A stretch of DNA of 64,000 nt from Micromonospora sp. M71_S20 (lineage in GTDB: Bacteria; Actinomycetota; Actinomycetes; Mycobacteriales; Micromonosporaceae). Shown here piece by piece: positions 1 to 8,843 of this stretch. The first letter of the stretch is position 1. Every line of letters begins with the position of its first letter. A model generated the notes under the pieces. It made no database searches. It was not told the DNA's origin and saw only the letters and a list, made by a program, of their open reading frames with translations. Location of the stretch: contig NZ_RCCV01000003.1 in assembly GCF_003664255.1 (NCBI RefSeq), positions 620,001-684,000 on the forward strand. The letters run 5' to 3'. The position numbers and the translations under genes were made by a program.

Positions 1-294
1 GTTGAACGGGATTCACCCCCGTGGGGTGACGAGCAGGGGCGCTCGCGGCGGCCGGTCAGCGCCTCACGCGCGACCACGTCGGGTGCGCACGCCGGGAGTG
101 CCGGGTGCTGCGACCCCTGTGCCGGGGGCGGGCCGGCCGTGACGGCCTGGCCACCTGCCCGGTCGGCCGCCGCGAGCGGCCTACACGGAGAGCGTAGTCC
201 GGTGAGATGCGCCACACAATGCGAATATCGAAGCCGATCACGGACCGGGCGTAGTCGCGACGCGGTGTCGGACCCCCGGCGTACCGTTGGGGTC
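1..294. other. Intergenic region upstream of uvrB
   Basis: No convincing gene is present on either strand. A small hairpin at 13-29 (7-bp stem TCACCCC/GGGGTGA, 3-nt loop) could be the end of a terminator for a gene left of the window. The only other recognisable element is the uvrB -10 box at 282-287. Confidence 0.5.
282..287 (+). promoter_or_regulatory. -10 box of uvrB (TACCGT)
   Basis: TACCGT ends 7 nt before the ATG at 295. This is the spacing expected if transcription starts at the A of the start codon, so the mRNA is probably leaderless. No Shine-Dalgarno sequence lies before this ATG. Confidence 0.5.
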
Positions 295-2403
295 ATGGCG
301 CTCGACATTCCCCGGCTCGACGGCCGTTTCCAGGTCATCAGCGAGTTCCAGCCGGCCGGCGACCAGCCGGCGGCGATCGACGAGCTGGAGCGTCGGGTCC
401 GGCGCGGCGACCGCAACACCGTGCTGCTCGGTGCGACCGGCACCGGCAAGAGCGCCACCACCGCGTGGCTGATCGAGCGGGTGCAACGGCCGACGCTGGT
501 GCTGGCGCCCAACAAGACGCTCTGCGCGCAGCTGGCCAAGGAGTTCAGCGAGCTGCTGCCGCACAACGCGGTCGAATACTTCGTCTCCTACTACGACTAC
601 TACCAGCCCGAGGCCTACATCCCGCAGACCGACACCTACATCGAGAAGGACTCCTCGATCAACGAGGAGGTCGAGCGGCTGCGGCACTCGGCGACCATGT
701 CGCTGCTCACCCGCCGCGACGTGATCGTGGTGGCCACCGTCTCGGCGATCTACGGCCTGGGCACCCCGGAGGAATACCTCGACCGCGCGGTGCGGGTTGC
801 GGTCGGGCAGGAGCTGGACCGTGACCAGCTGCTGCGCCGGCTGGTCGACATCCAGTACTCGCGCAACGACATGGCCTTCAACCGGGGCACCTTCCGGGTC
901 CGCGGCGACACGCTGGAGATCATCCCGGCCTACGAGGAGCTGGCCGTCCGGATCGAGCTCTTCGGCGACGAGGTGGAGAAGCTCTACTACCTCAACCCCC
1001 TCACCGGCGACGTGGTCAAGGAGGTCGACGGGCTGGTCATCTTCCCGGCCACCCACTACGCGGCCGGGCCGGAGCGGATGGAGCGGGCGATCCGCGACAT
1101 CGAGGCCGAGCTGGCCGAGCGGCTGGCCGAGCTGGAGCGGCAGGGCAAGCTGCTGGAGGCGCAGCGGCTGCGGATGCGCACCACCTACGACATCGAGATG
1201 ATGCGCCAGGTCGGGTTCTGCTCCGGCATCGAGAACTACTCGATGCACATGGACGGCCGGCTGCCGGGCAGTCCGCCGCACTGCCTGCTCGACTACTTCC
1301 CCGACGACTTCCTCACGGTCGTCGACGAGTCGCACGTGACCATCCCGCAGATCGGCGGGATGTACGAGGGCGACGCGTCCCGCAAGCGGATGCTGATCGA
1401 CCACGGCTTCCGGCTGCCCAGCGCCGCCGACAACCGGCCGCTGCGCTTCGACGAGTTCCTGGAGCGGGTGGGCCAGATGGTCTTCCTCTCCGCGACGCCC
1501 GGCCCGTGGGAGCTGGAGCAGGCCCAGGGCGAGTTCGTCGAGCAGGTGATCCGGCCCACCGGTCTGATCGACCCGGAGGTCGTCGTCAAGCCCACCAAGG
1601 GTCAGATCGACGACCTCATGCACGAGATCAAGCTGCGTACCGAGCGCGACGAGCGGGTGCTGGTCACCACGCTGACCAAGAAGATGGCCGAGGACCTGTC
1701 GGACTACCTCCTGGAGAACGGCATCCGGGTGCGCTACCTGCACTCCGAGGTCGACACGCTGCGCCGCGTGGAGCTGCTGCGGGAGCTGCGCAAGGGCGAC
1801 TACGACGTGCTGGTCGGCATCAACCTGCTCCGGGAGGGTCTCGACCTGCCGGAGGTGTCGCTGGTCGCCATCCTCGACGCCGACAAGGAGGGCTTCCTGC
1901 GCAGCGGCCGGTCGTTGATCCAGACCATCGGCCGGGCGGCGCGGAACGTCTCCGGTCAGGTGCACATGTACGCCGACAAGATCACTCCGTCGATGGCCGA
2001 GGCGATCGGGGAGACCAACCGGCGGCGGGACAAGCAGATCGCGCACAACGAGGCGCACGGCATCAGTCCCGAGCCGCTGCGCAAGAAGATCCACGACATC
2101 CTCGACGACATCTACCGCGAGGCGGAGGACACCGAGAACAGCCGCGTCGGCGGGGCCGTACGGCAGCTCTCCCGGGGCAAGGCGCCGGTCAAGGAGACCC
2201 GCAGCCGCAGCCGGACCGGCGGCGCCGGGCCCGCGCGGGAGGGGATGGCCCGGGCCGAGCTGGCCCAGCTCATCCAGGAGCTCAACGACCAGATGCTGGC
2301 CGCGGCCCGGGAGCTCCAGTTCGAGCTGGCGGCCCGGATCCGCGACGAGGTGGCCGACCTCAAGAAGGAGCTGCGGGGCATGGACGCGGCCGGCGTGAAG
2401 TGA
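295..2403 (+). CDS. uvrB: Excinuclease ABC subunit UvrB
   Basis: Damage-recognition helicase of nucleotide excision repair. It is loaded by UvrA, verifies the lesion and recruits UvrC for dual incision. The 702-residue product has Walker A GATGTGKS at about 46-53 and the aromatic beta-hairpin ([12 protein letters not shown]) that inserts between DNA strands. The helicase C-terminal motifs follow, and a coiled-coil UVR domain at about 655-693 contacts UvrC. The ATG at 295 is chosen because the protein then begins at the family's usual N-terminus and a -10 box sits 7 nt upstream; the frame is open further 5' without UvrB similarity. The partners uvrA and uvrC lie at 30.5 and 35.6 kb. Confidence 0.97.
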   Translation: MALDIPRLDGRFQVISEFQPAGDQPAAIDELERRVRRGDRNTVLLGATGTGKSATTAWLIERVQRPTLVLAPNKTLCAQLAKEFSELLPHNAVEYFVSYYDYYQPEAYIPQTDTYIEKDSSINEEVERLRHSATMSLLTRRDVIVVATVSAIYGLGTPEEYLDRAVRVAVGQELDRDQLLRRLVDIQYSRNDMAFNRGTFRVRGDTLEIIPAYEELAVRIELFGDEVEKLYYLNPLTGDVVKEVDGLVIFPATHYAAGPERMERAIRDIEAELAERLAELERQGKLLEAQRLRMRTTYDIEMMRQVGFCSGIENYSMHMDGRLPGSPPHCLLDYFPDDFLTVVDESHVTIPQIGGMYEGDASRKRMLIDHGFRLPSAADNRPLRFDEFLERVGQMVFLSATPGPWELEQAQGEFVEQVIRPTGLIDPEVVVKPTKGQIDDLMHEIKLRTERDERVLVTTLTKKMAEDLSDYLLENGIRVRYLHSEVDTLRRVELLRELRKGDYDVLVGINLLREGLDLPEVSLVAILDADKEGFLRSGRSLIQTIGRAARNVSGQVHMYADKITPSMAEAIGETNRRRDKQIAHNEAHGISPEPLRKKIHDILDDIYREAEDTENSRVGGAVRQLSRGKAPVKETRSRSRTGGAGPAREGMARAELAQLIQELNDQMLAAARELQFELAARIRDEVADLKKELRGMDAAGVK

Positions 2404-2474
2404 GCGGCCCGGTCCCGCGCCCACCTGGGCGGCGGTGGCTGGCCGCTCCGGGCGGCGACCGGGCGACTGATTGC

Positions 2475-2518
2475 AGTACGCGAGCAACCTATTGCGCTCA
2501 GTGATCGTCCTGCGTACT
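2475..2518. promoter_or_regulatory. Inverted repeat upstream of the XRE regulator
   Basis: The arms AGTACGC (2475-2481) and GCGTACT (2512-2518) face each other across 30 bp and flank the likely promoter of the regulator starting at 2542. A TTGCAG hexamer at 2471-2476 could be a -35 element. Use as an autoregulatory operator is an inference. Confidence 0.3.
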
Positions 2519-2541
2519 CTCCCTCGATGGGGAGGCTGGGG

Positions 2542-3402
2542 ATGCCGTTGCCAACGAGTCCGGTCATTCGTCGCGCCCGGCTGGGCGCCGAGCTGCGTCA
2601 GCTGCGACGACGGGAGGCGCTGACCCTGGAGCAGGTCTGTGACCGGCTGGGTTGGGCCTCCACCTCGAAGCTGTCCCGCATCGAGCTGGGCCAGAGCCGG
2701 CCGGACCTGGCCGACGTGCTCGACCTGCTCGACGTCTACGAGGTGCCGCCGCCGCAGCGCGACGCGCTCATCGTCATCGCCCGCGACGCCGCCACCAGCC
2801 GGGGCTGGTGGAAGGCGCTGGGAGAGATGGGCGAGCGGCAGCGCACCTACGCCGAGTTGGAGGCCGGGGCGGCGAGCATCGTGGACTGGCAGCCCGCCGT
2901 CGTGCCGGGGCTGCTCCAGACCCCGGCGTACGCCCGGCTGCGGATCGCCGCCGGCCGGCTGCTCGACCCGGCCCTCGACGTGGAGGCCGACGTGCGCGCC
3001 CGGGGGCTGCGGCACGAGGTGTTGCGGCGGACGGACCCGCCCCGTTACACGGCGCTGCTCGCCGAGGCGGTCTGCGAGGCCGGCGACACCCCGCCGCAGG
3101 TGTGGCGGGAGCAGTTGCGTCACCTGGTCGAGCTGGCGGCCCTGCCGCACGTGACGATCCGGCTGCTGCCCCGGGGCGTCGCGGCGCGGGGCGGGGCGCA
3201 GCCGCTCACGCCGTACTCCTGCTACTCGTTCCCCGACCCGGCCGACCCGCGCACGGTGATGCTGGAGGCGCTCACCACCGACGTGCGGCTGGTGACGCTC
3301 GCTGACGTCGACCGCTACGAGCAGCTCACCGGCTGGCTGCTGGACGCGGCCCTCGGCCCGGAGGAGACGGTCGCGGCGCTGAGCCGGCTCGCCGCCGACT
3401 GA
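2542..3402 (+). CDS. XRE-family HTH regulator with DUF5753 domain
   Basis: Probable DNA-binding regulator of 286 residues. An N-terminal Cro/C1-type helix-turn-helix (about 8-60, with LTLEQVCDRLGWASTSKLSRIE) is followed by a long DUF5753-type domain. That domain has the typical motifs GWWKALGEM, PGLLQTPAYAR and a C-terminal YEQLTGWLLDAAL. ATG 2542 has GGAGG 7 nt upstream; another in-frame ATG at 2527 lacks such a site. Actinomycetes carry many such regulators, usually next to a small DUF397 gene. None is present here; the next gene is a convergent SDR enzyme only 7 bp away. The target is unknown. Confidence 0.85.
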   Translation: MPLPTSPVIRRARLGAELRQLRRREALTLEQVCDRLGWASTSKLSRIELGQSRPDLADVLDLLDVYEVPPPQRDALIVIARDAATSRGWWKALGEMGERQRTYAELEAGAASIVDWQPAVVPGLLQTPAYARLRIAAGRLLDPALDVEADVRARGLRHEVLRRTDPPRYTALLAEAVCEAGDTPPQVWREQLRHLVELAALPHVTIRLLPRGVAARGGAQPLTPYSCYSFPDPADPRTVMLEALTTDVRLVTLADVDRYEQLTGWLLDAALGPEETVAALSRLAAD

Positions 3403-3409
3403 GCCCGGC

Positions 3410-4168
3410 TCACAGGTGGCGGCGGAACCCGCCCTCCGAGTCGATCACCTGGCCGGTGATCCAGTCGGCGTCGGACGAGCAGAGGAACCGCACCAGCCGG
3501 GCGGCGTCCTGCGGCGTGCCCCAGCGTCCGCTCGGAAAGAGCTTCGCGACCTCGGCGTACGCCTCTGGCGAGGCGTATCCGGTGTCCGTCGGGCCCGGGT
3601 GGACGCAGTTGACGGTGATGCCCCGCGGCATCAGCAGCGGGGAGAGCTGGAAGGTCGCGTTCTCCACCGCCGCCTTGCTGACCGCGTAGGCGAGGGTCTG
3701 CGGCATCGGGCCGAGGCGCTGGCCGGTGGAGAAGAGCACCAGCCGGCCACCCGATCCGGCGGTGAACGCCTCGGCGAACGCTTCGGCGAGCAGCAGCGTG
3801 GCCCGCACGTTGACCAGCAGGTGCCGGTCGATCTCGGCCGGATCCAGCGTGCCGAACGGCGTGTCGGTGCAGTAGGCGTGCACGGCGACCACCGCGTCGA
3901 GCCGGCCGTGCCGGCGTAGCGCCTCGGCGACCAGGCCGGCGGGCGCGGCCGGGTCGAGCAGGTCGGCTCGGACGTGTCCGGCGTCGCCCAGCTCGCCCAG
4001 CAGGGCCGGCACGCCCTCGGGATCGCCACCGTAGGGCTGGGCGTCGTCGAACTCCGGCAGGCCGGTGAGCAGCAGCCGCCAGCCGTCCGCGGCGAGTGTG
4101 CGGGCGACTGCCGCGCCGATGCCGATCCGACGACTCACGCCCGTCACGAGGGCCACCCGCTGCGTCAT
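3410..4168 (-). CDS. SDR-family NAD(P)-dependent oxidoreductase
   Basis: Short-chain dehydrogenase/reductase of 252 residues, a typical length. The Rossmann fold begins at once, with a glycine-rich loop TGVSRRIGIG at residues 9-18. The catalytic residues are Ser147 and Tyr161-x3-Lys165 (YAVSK). The loop differs from the classical TGxxxGxG in having RRI between the glycines, a variant seen in SDRs often labelled 3-ketoacyl-ACP reductase-like. The substrate cannot be inferred: the gene stands alone, convergent with the XRE regulator and divergent from nothing metabolic. The ATG at 4168 is the only start preserving the N-terminal beta strand. Confidence 0.85.
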   Translation of the reverse strand: MTQRVALVTGVSRRIGIGAAVARTLAADGWRLLLTGLPEFDDAQPYGGDPEGVPALLGELGDAGHVRADLLDPAAPAGLVAEALRRHGRLDAVVAVHAYCTDTPFGTLDPAEIDRHLLVNVRATLLLAEAFAEAFTAGSGGRLVLFSTGQRLGPMPQTLAYAVSKAAVENATFQLSPLLMPRGITVNCVHPGPTDTGYASPEAYAEVAKLFPSGRWGTPQDAARLVRFLCSSDADWITGQVIDSEGGFRRHL

Positions 4169-4304
4169 GGTGGCCAGTCAACCGGCGTCGGCGACCGGGG
4201 GCCAGCGGATATTTCCGCGCGGCAACCGGGCCCGGCGCCCCCGAGCCCGTCGGGACCGGCGGCCGTCGCGTGCACGGCGCACCCTAGGGCAGGGGTACGA
4301 CAGC

Positions 4305-4598
4305 TCAGGCCGGCACGTCCACGAAGTGCTCGACCAGCGGCGGGTTGGCGAAGTGCGGGCCGATCAGCGCCCGCCACTGCGCGAAGCGCTCGGTGGCGCG
4401 GAAGTTGTCGGTGTGCGCCTCGACCGAGTCCCACTCGACCAGCAGCACGAACCGGCTCGGGGACTCGACGCCCCGGGTCATCCGCACGGAGCGGCAGCCG
4501 GGCGTGCCGGCGAGCACCGGATGCCCCTTGGCGTACGCGGCGGCGAACTCGTCCTCGTGTCCCGGCAGTACGTCGATGAGCGCGACCTCAAGCACCAT
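4305..4598 (-). CDS. ABM-domain (dimeric alpha-beta barrel) protein
   Basis: Small 97-residue protein resembling antibiotic biosynthesis monooxygenase (ABM) domains. It starts with a beta strand (VLEVALIDVLPG), continues with a helix and the GCRSVRMTRGVESPSRFVLLVEWDSVEAH core pattern, and ends VEHFVDV. ABM proteins are usually dimeric and include heme-degrading and quinone-forming monooxygenases as well as proteins of unknown activity. No catalytic residue can be assigned. The gene is monocistronic and divergent from pnuC. Only a weak AGG lies upstream of the ATG at 4598. Confidence 0.7.
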   Translation of the reverse strand: MVLEVALIDVLPGHEDEFAAAYAKGHPVLAGTPGCRSVRMTRGVESPSRFVLLVEWDSVEAHTDNFRATERFAQWRALIGPHFANPPLVEHFVDVPA

Positions 4599-4669
4599 GC
4601 CCGGAAGCCTTTCACGCCGCCGTGCGGGCCGGACGCCGCGGGGGCCTGTTCCCGCAGGCCGGGCGGATC

Positions 4670-4675
4670 TAGGGT
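4670..4675 (+). promoter_or_regulatory. Possible -10 box of pnuC-nadR (TAGGGT)
   Basis: TAGGGT lies 25 nt before the pnuC ATG, leaving a short leader that carries a strong GGGGGAGG ribosome-binding site at 4690-4697. No riboswitch-like fold is apparent in so short a leader. Confidence 0.35.
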
Positions 4676-4700
4676 GGGCGCGCGGAAAAGGGGGAGGCGA

Positions 4701-5354
4701 ATGATCGACTGGCTGACCGGCACGGCGTTCACCGTGGCGGGCACCGGCACCACCTGGGCGGAGCTGCTGGGCTTCGCCACCGGGGTGCTCAACGTCTGGC
4801 TGGTGGCCCGGCAGCGGATCGCCAACTGGCCGGTCGGCATCGCCAACGTGCTGCTGCTGATGCTGCTGTTCTGGACGGCCGGCCTCTACGCCGACGCCGG
4901 CCTCCAGATCGTCTACGTCGGCCTGGGCCTGTACGGCTGGTGGGCGTGGCTGTGCGGCGGCGAGCGGCGCACCCGGCTCACGGTCGGCCGGACGGGTCGC
5001 CGGGAGTGGTGGGCGCTGGCGGCGACGGGCGTGGTGCTGACCGGTGGGCTCTGGGCGCTGCTGGACCGGGCCACCGACTCCACCGTGCCGCTGCCGGACG
5101 CGCTGACCACCGCGCTGTCGCTGCTGGCGACGTACGGGCAGACCCGCAAGCGGGTGGAGAGCTGGTGGCTGTGGATCGCCGCCGACCTGGTCTACATCCC
5201 GCTGTACGCCTACAAGGGCCTGTACCTCACCGCGGCCCTCTACGTGATCTTCCTCGGGCTCTGCGTGCTCGGGCTGCGCGAGTGGCGGGCGGACCTGCGG
5301 CGCGGCGCCGCCCCGACCCCGGTGCCCCCGGGCCCGGCGCCGGCGGCGGCGTGA
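4701..5354 (+). CDS. pnuC: Nicotinamide riboside transporter PnuC
   Basis: Inner-membrane facilitator that imports nicotinamide riboside for NAD salvage. The 217-residue protein has about seven hydrophobic segments and family motifs: an N-terminal TWAELLGFATGVLNVWLVARQ segment, NWPVGIANV, the WW pair in GLYGWWAWL, and WLWIAADLVYIPLYAYKGLY near the C-terminus. PnuC proteins are trapped intracellularly by phosphorylation of the vitamin. The next gene, nadR, overlaps the pnuC stop by 4 nt (GTGA) and encodes that kinase activity. The start has a near-consensus ribosome-binding site. Confidence 0.92.
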   Translation: MIDWLTGTAFTVAGTGTTWAELLGFATGVLNVWLVARQRIANWPVGIANVLLLMLLFWTAGLYADAGLQIVYVGLGLYGWWAWLCGGERRTRLTVGRTGRREWWALAATGVVLTGGLWALLDRATDSTVPLPDALTTALSLLATYGQTRKRVESWWLWIAADLVYIPLYAYKGLYLTAALYVIFLGLCVLGLREWRADLRRGAAPTPVPPGPAPAAA

Positions 5355-6466
5355 CCGGGGCGGCGGGCCTCGGCGGCGGGCCGGCCGCGCCGGAGTTCCG
5401 GCACGCGATGGTGGTGGGCAAGTTCTATCCGCCGCACGCGGGCCACCACGCGCTGATCGAGGCCGCCGCCGCCCGCTGCGCGGCCGTCACCGTGGTGGTG
5501 GCACCGTCCCGCCGGGAGTCGATACCGCTCGCGCTGCGGCTCGACTGGCTGCGCGAGGTGCACGCGGCCACCCCGTGGGTCCGCTTCGTCGGCCGCTACG
5601 ACGACCACCCGGTGGACTACGCCGACCCGGCGGTCTGGGACCTGCACTGCGCGGTCTTCCGGGAGGCGCTGGGCGGGGCGCCGGTGGACGCCGTCTTCTC
5701 CTCCGAGACGTACGGCGAGGAACTGGCCCGGCGGTTCGACGCGGTGTCGGTCTGCGTGGACCCGGGGCGGCGCGGCGTGCCCGTGTCGGGGACGGCGGTG
5801 CGCGCGGACCCGGCGGGCCACTGGGACCGGCTCAGCGCGCCGGTGCGGGCGTGGTTCGTCCGGCGGGTGGTGGTCCTCGGCGCGGAGTCGACCGGCACCA
5901 CCACGATGGCCGCCGCCCTCGCCGCGCACTACGGCACCCGCTGGGCCCCGGAGTACGGCCGGGAGCTGACCGCGCGGAAGCTGGCCCGGTTGCGCGGGCG
6001 GGACCCGGCGGCCACGGTCTTCGACGTGGCCTGGGACCGCGACGACTTCGCCGAGGTGGTCCGGGAGCAGCAGGCGGCGGAGGACGCCGCGGCGAGGTCG
6101 TGCGGCCCGCTGCTGTTCTGCGACACGGACGCGCGGGCCACCGCCGTCTGGGAGGGGCGGTACCTGGGGTCGACGTCGGCGCGGGTGCGCGCGGCGGCCC
6201 GGCGTCCCGCGCTGTACCTGCTGACCGACCACGTCGGGGTGCCCTTCGACGACGACGGGCTGCGCGACGGCGAGCACCTGCGGGCGTGGATGACGGGGCG
6301 GTTCCGGGCGGAACTGGCCGGCTGCGGGGTGCCGGTGGTCGAGCTGACCGGCCCGCACCGGCGGCGACTGGCTCTCGCGGTGGCCGCCTGCGACGCTCTG
6401 CTCGCGGCCGGCTGGCCGCTGGCCGACCCGCTGGTCGCCGCCGACCAGGAGCACCTAGCCTCCTAG
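5351..6466 (+). CDS. nadR: NadR-type NMN adenylyltransferase / ribosylnicotinamide kinase
   Basis: Bifunctional NAD-salvage enzyme of 371 residues. The N-terminal nucleotidyltransferase domain shows GKFYPPHAGHH (23-33, the HxGH site) and SGTAVR (146-151), expected to join NMN and ATP. The C-terminal kinase domain begins near 172 and should phosphorylate nicotinamide riboside delivered by PnuC. Its P-loop reads GAESTGTTT (177-185), with Thr where classical Walker A has Lys. The E. coli-type N-terminal repressor HTH is absent, so a regulatory role is unlikely. GTG 5351 overlaps the pnuC stop, implying translational coupling. Confidence 0.88.
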   Translation: MTGAAGLGGGPAAPEFRHAMVVGKFYPPHAGHHALIEAAAARCAAVTVVVAPSRRESIPLALRLDWLREVHAATPWVRFVGRYDDHPVDYADPAVWDLHCAVFREALGGAPVDAVFSSETYGEELARRFDAVSVCVDPGRRGVPVSGTAVRADPAGHWDRLSAPVRAWFVRRVVVLGAESTGTTTMAAALAAHYGTRWAPEYGRELTARKLARLRGRDPAATVFDVAWDRDDFAEVVREQQAAEDAAARSCGPLLFCDTDARATAVWEGRYLGSTSARVRAAARRPALYLLTDHVGVPFDDDGLRDGEHLRAWMTGRFRAELAGCGVPVVELTGPHRRRLALAVAACDALLAAGWPLADPLVAADQEHLAS

Positions 6467-6800
6467 GATGCCGTACGGGCGGTGTGGCCTGTCTCGATGT
6501 GACCCGCCGGCCGGCATCGATGCGTCGGGGTGTGAAAGGACACTCACGACCCGGGATGCGGCCACTGGCGGCGGTGGGCAAGAATGACGGGCGAGGAGGG
6601 GAGTATTCCCCCGCGACGGAGTCGTCAGCACGGTCGAGCGCCGATCCTGGATGCGCGACCCGGCCCGTCGGTCGCCGCCCCCTCGGGGACGGTGCCGGAA
6701 GAGACCTCCGACAGTCACCAGAGTCAGCGCCGCCGGCACACCGCGTCCACCGAGGGCGTACGGTGTGCCCGTCGTTGCGTGTCTGCCGGAGGAATGAACC
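6467..6800. other. Intergenic leader between nadR and terC
   Basis: This 334-bp stretch has no credible protein gene. Its right half holds the candidate yybP-ykoY riboswitch (about 6594-6715) and then an 85-nt segment ending in the terC ribosome-binding site. The terC promoter should lie upstream of 6590, but I could not place it with confidence. Confidence 0.6.
6594..6715 (+). promoter_or_regulatory. Candidate yybP-ykoY (manganese) riboswitch
   Basis: The leader of terC contains three blocks in the order known for yybP-ykoY RNAs: GGGGAGTA at 6598-6605, GTCGTCAGCACGG at 6621-6633, and a closing GAGACCTCC at 6701-6709. The CCTCC of the last block can pair with GGAGG at 6595-6599 to close a P1 helix. 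A variable GC-rich arm fills the middle. This family binds Mn(II) and commonly precedes TerC-family and other metal-export genes, which matches the gene downstream. Recognised by eye; not folded computationally. Confidence 0.7.
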
Positions 6801-7802
6801 TTGGACGTGTCCGGACTGGTCTGGGCGGGGACGCTCGTCGCCCTGACCGGGATCCTGCTCGTGGATCTGCTGATCGTCGGTCGGCGACCGCACGAGCCCA
6901 GCGTGCGTGAGTCGAGCCTCTGGGTCGGCTTCTACGTCGCCCTGGCCCTGATCTTCGGCGCCGGCCTCTGGTTGACCTCCGGGGCCAGCGCGGCCGGGCA
7001 GTTCTACACCGGCTGGCTGACGGAATACAGCCTCTCGGTCGACAACCTGTTCGTCTTCGTGATCATCATGGCCCGCTTCGGCGTGCCCCGGCAGTACCAG
7101 CAGAAGGTGCTGCTCATCGGCATCGTGCTGGCGCTGGTCATGCGGGGCGGTTTCATCGCGGCCGGCGCGGCGCTGATCTCCCAGTTCTCCTTCGTGTTCT
7201 ACATCTTCGGCGCGTTCCTGATCTACACGGCGATCAACCTCGCCCGGCAGGGCGAGCCCGACGAGGACGAGTTCTCCGAGAACCTGCTGATCCGGTGGAG
7301 CCGCAAGGCGCTGCCGATCTCCCGGGACTACGACGGCGCCAAGCTGACCACCCACACGATGAAGGGCAAGCGGATCTTCACCCCGATGCTGATCGTCATG
7401 ATCGCCATCGGCACCACCGACCTGATCTTCGCGCTCGACTCGATTCCGGCGATCTTCGGCATCACCCAGGAGCCGTACCTGGTCTTCACCGCCAACGTCT
7501 TCGCGCTGATGGGCCTGCGGCAGCTCTACTTCCTGCTCGGTGGCCTGCTCAACCGCCTGATCTACCTCAGCTACGGCCTGGCCGTGGTGCTCGGCTTCAT
7601 CGGCGTCAAGCTGGTGCTGGAGGCCCTCGCGGACAACAAGCTGCCGTTCATCAACGGCGGCGAGCACGTCTCCTGGGCCCCGCACATCCCGATCTGGCTC
7701 TCACTGACGATCATCCTCGGCACCCTCGCGGTGGCCACCGTGGCCAGCCTGGTCAAGTCCTCCCGCGACCGGCGGCGGGTGCTGATCGACGCCCGCCACT
7801 GA
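6801..7802 (+). CDS. TerC-family membrane protein (probable Mn exporter)
   Basis: Integral membrane protein of 333 residues with eight to nine hydrophobic segments. It carries the acidic family motifs SLSVDNLFVF and FALDSIPA, whose Asp residues are thought to lie in the ion path. TerC relatives Alx and YkoY (MeeY) export manganese, some to metalate secreted enzymes. The candidate Mn riboswitch upstream supports that role over tellurite resistance. The start is TTG at 6801 with GGAGG 8 nt upstream; no ATG or GTG preserves the N-terminal hydrophobic helix. A strong hairpin follows the stop. Confidence 0.9.
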   Translation: MDVSGLVWAGTLVALTGILLVDLLIVGRRPHEPSVRESSLWVGFYVALALIFGAGLWLTSGASAAGQFYTGWLTEYSLSVDNLFVFVIIMARFGVPRQYQQKVLLIGIVLALVMRGGFIAAGAALISQFSFVFYIFGAFLIYTAINLARQGEPDEDEFSENLLIRWSRKALPISRDYDGAKLTTHTMKGKRIFTPMLIVMIAIGTTDLIFALDSIPAIFGITQEPYLVFTANVFALMGLRQLYFLLGGLLNRLIYLSYGLAVVLGFIGVKLVLEALADNKLPFINGGEHVSWAPHIPIWLSLTIILGTLAVATVASLVKSSRDRRRVLIDARH

Positions 7803-7818
7803 GGCGTACGCGACGCGA

Positions 7819-7854
7819 CGAGAGGGGCGCCCCCGACCGGGGGCGCCCCTCTCG
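7819..7854. terminator. Bidirectional terminator hairpin (terC / NlpC-P60 gene)
   Basis: Perfect 16-bp stem with a GACC loop, located between two convergent genes. It has no T-tract, as is usual for high-GC actinomycete terminators. Confidence 0.8.
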
Positions 7855-7867
7855 TGCCATACGCGGG

Positions 7868-8791
7868 TCAGACGCGGTGCGCGCCGACCAGGGTGGCGGT
7901 GCGCTCGTCGGGCAGCCGCTCCTCCAGCACCCGGCGCCGCAGGTAGCAGGCGTGCAGCATCCGCCGGTCGTCGCCGGGGCGCGGGTCGGCGGTGACGATC
8001 CCGATGTGGTGGATCCGGCGTCCGGGCCGGGCGAAGAAGTAGAGGTCGCCGGGGCGTTCCGCGCCCAGCGGCACCGGCGTGGTCACCGTCGCCTGGTCGC
8101 TGGCGTCGCGCGGCAGCAGCACGCCGAGCCGCCGCCAGGCCAGGTGGACCAGGCCGGAGCAGTCGATGCCGTGCGCCGACACCCCGCCCCAGATGTAGAC
8201 GACGTCGACCAGGCGCTGCGCGACGGCCAGCACCTCGTCGGCCGACGGGGGAGTCGTGGGCATCGGCACCGCGTCGGCGCCGGGCAGCCAGAGCGGCGCG
8301 GAGTGGCCCGGCGCGTGCACCGGCTGCCAGCCGTCGACCGCCGGCCCGGCCGGGATCAGCCGGGTGCCCAGGATCACCCCGGGAAGCACCTCGGCGCCGT
8401 CCGGCGCGTCGCGCAGCGCGGTGACGGTGGCGTCGACCACGAGCGGGTCGGCGTCGGCGGTGCCGGCGACCGGGGCGAGCTGCTCGGTGGGCAGCCAGCC
8501 GGGGTAGCCGCGCGGGTGCAGCCGGGGAGCCGGCTGCTCGACCGCCACCACGTGGGCCCAGCCGTCCGGGCGCAGCTCGGTGACCAGCACCCGCTCGCCG
8601 AGCAGCAGCTGGCTCAGCACACAGTCGCCGACCTGCTGGTCGGTGTCCATGCCGGAGATCCAGGCGGCGATGTCGGTACGCGCGGCCAGGGCGGGGCCGT
8701 CGACGGGGCGTACCGCCTCGGGGCAGCTCCAGAGGGTCGCGACCGCGACCCGGACCACGGCCTCCCGGCCCGGTTGCAGCTCCACGTCCAC
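7868..8791 (-). CDS. NlpC/P60 (C40) peptidase, YkfC-like
   Basis: Probable gamma-D-glutamyl-diamino-acid endopeptidase of 307 residues. Two SH3-like segments fill roughly residues 1-175. The NlpC/P60 domain follows, with catalytic Cys211 in GIDCSGLVHLAW and His261/262 in IHHIGIV. There is no signal peptide, so it is cytoplasmic, as expected for YkfC-type enzymes that cut murein tripeptides. It lies 52 bp downstream of a dipeptide epimerase on the same strand; the pair matches the ykfB-ykfC recycling module. The start is a GTG with only a weak upstream site. Confidence 0.85.
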   Translation of the reverse strand: MDVELQPGREAVVRVAVATLWSCPEAVRPVDGPALAARTDIAAWISGMDTDQQVGDCVLSQLLLGERVLVTELRPDGWAHVVAVEQPAPRLHPRGYPGWLPTEQLAPVAGTADADPLVVDATVTALRDAPDGAEVLPGVILGTRLIPAGPAVDGWQPVHAPGHSAPLWLPGADAVPMPTTPPSADEVLAVAQRLVDVVYIWGGVSAHGIDCSGLVHLAWRRLGVLLPRDASDQATVTTPVPLGAERPGDLYFFARPGRRIHHIGIVTADPRPGDDRRMLHACYLRRRVLEERLPDERTATLVGAHRV

Positions 8792-8843
8792 CCCCAGCTC
8801 GCGCCGATCGTTCCCGCGACCATATGAAAGTTTTCGACAAGCA

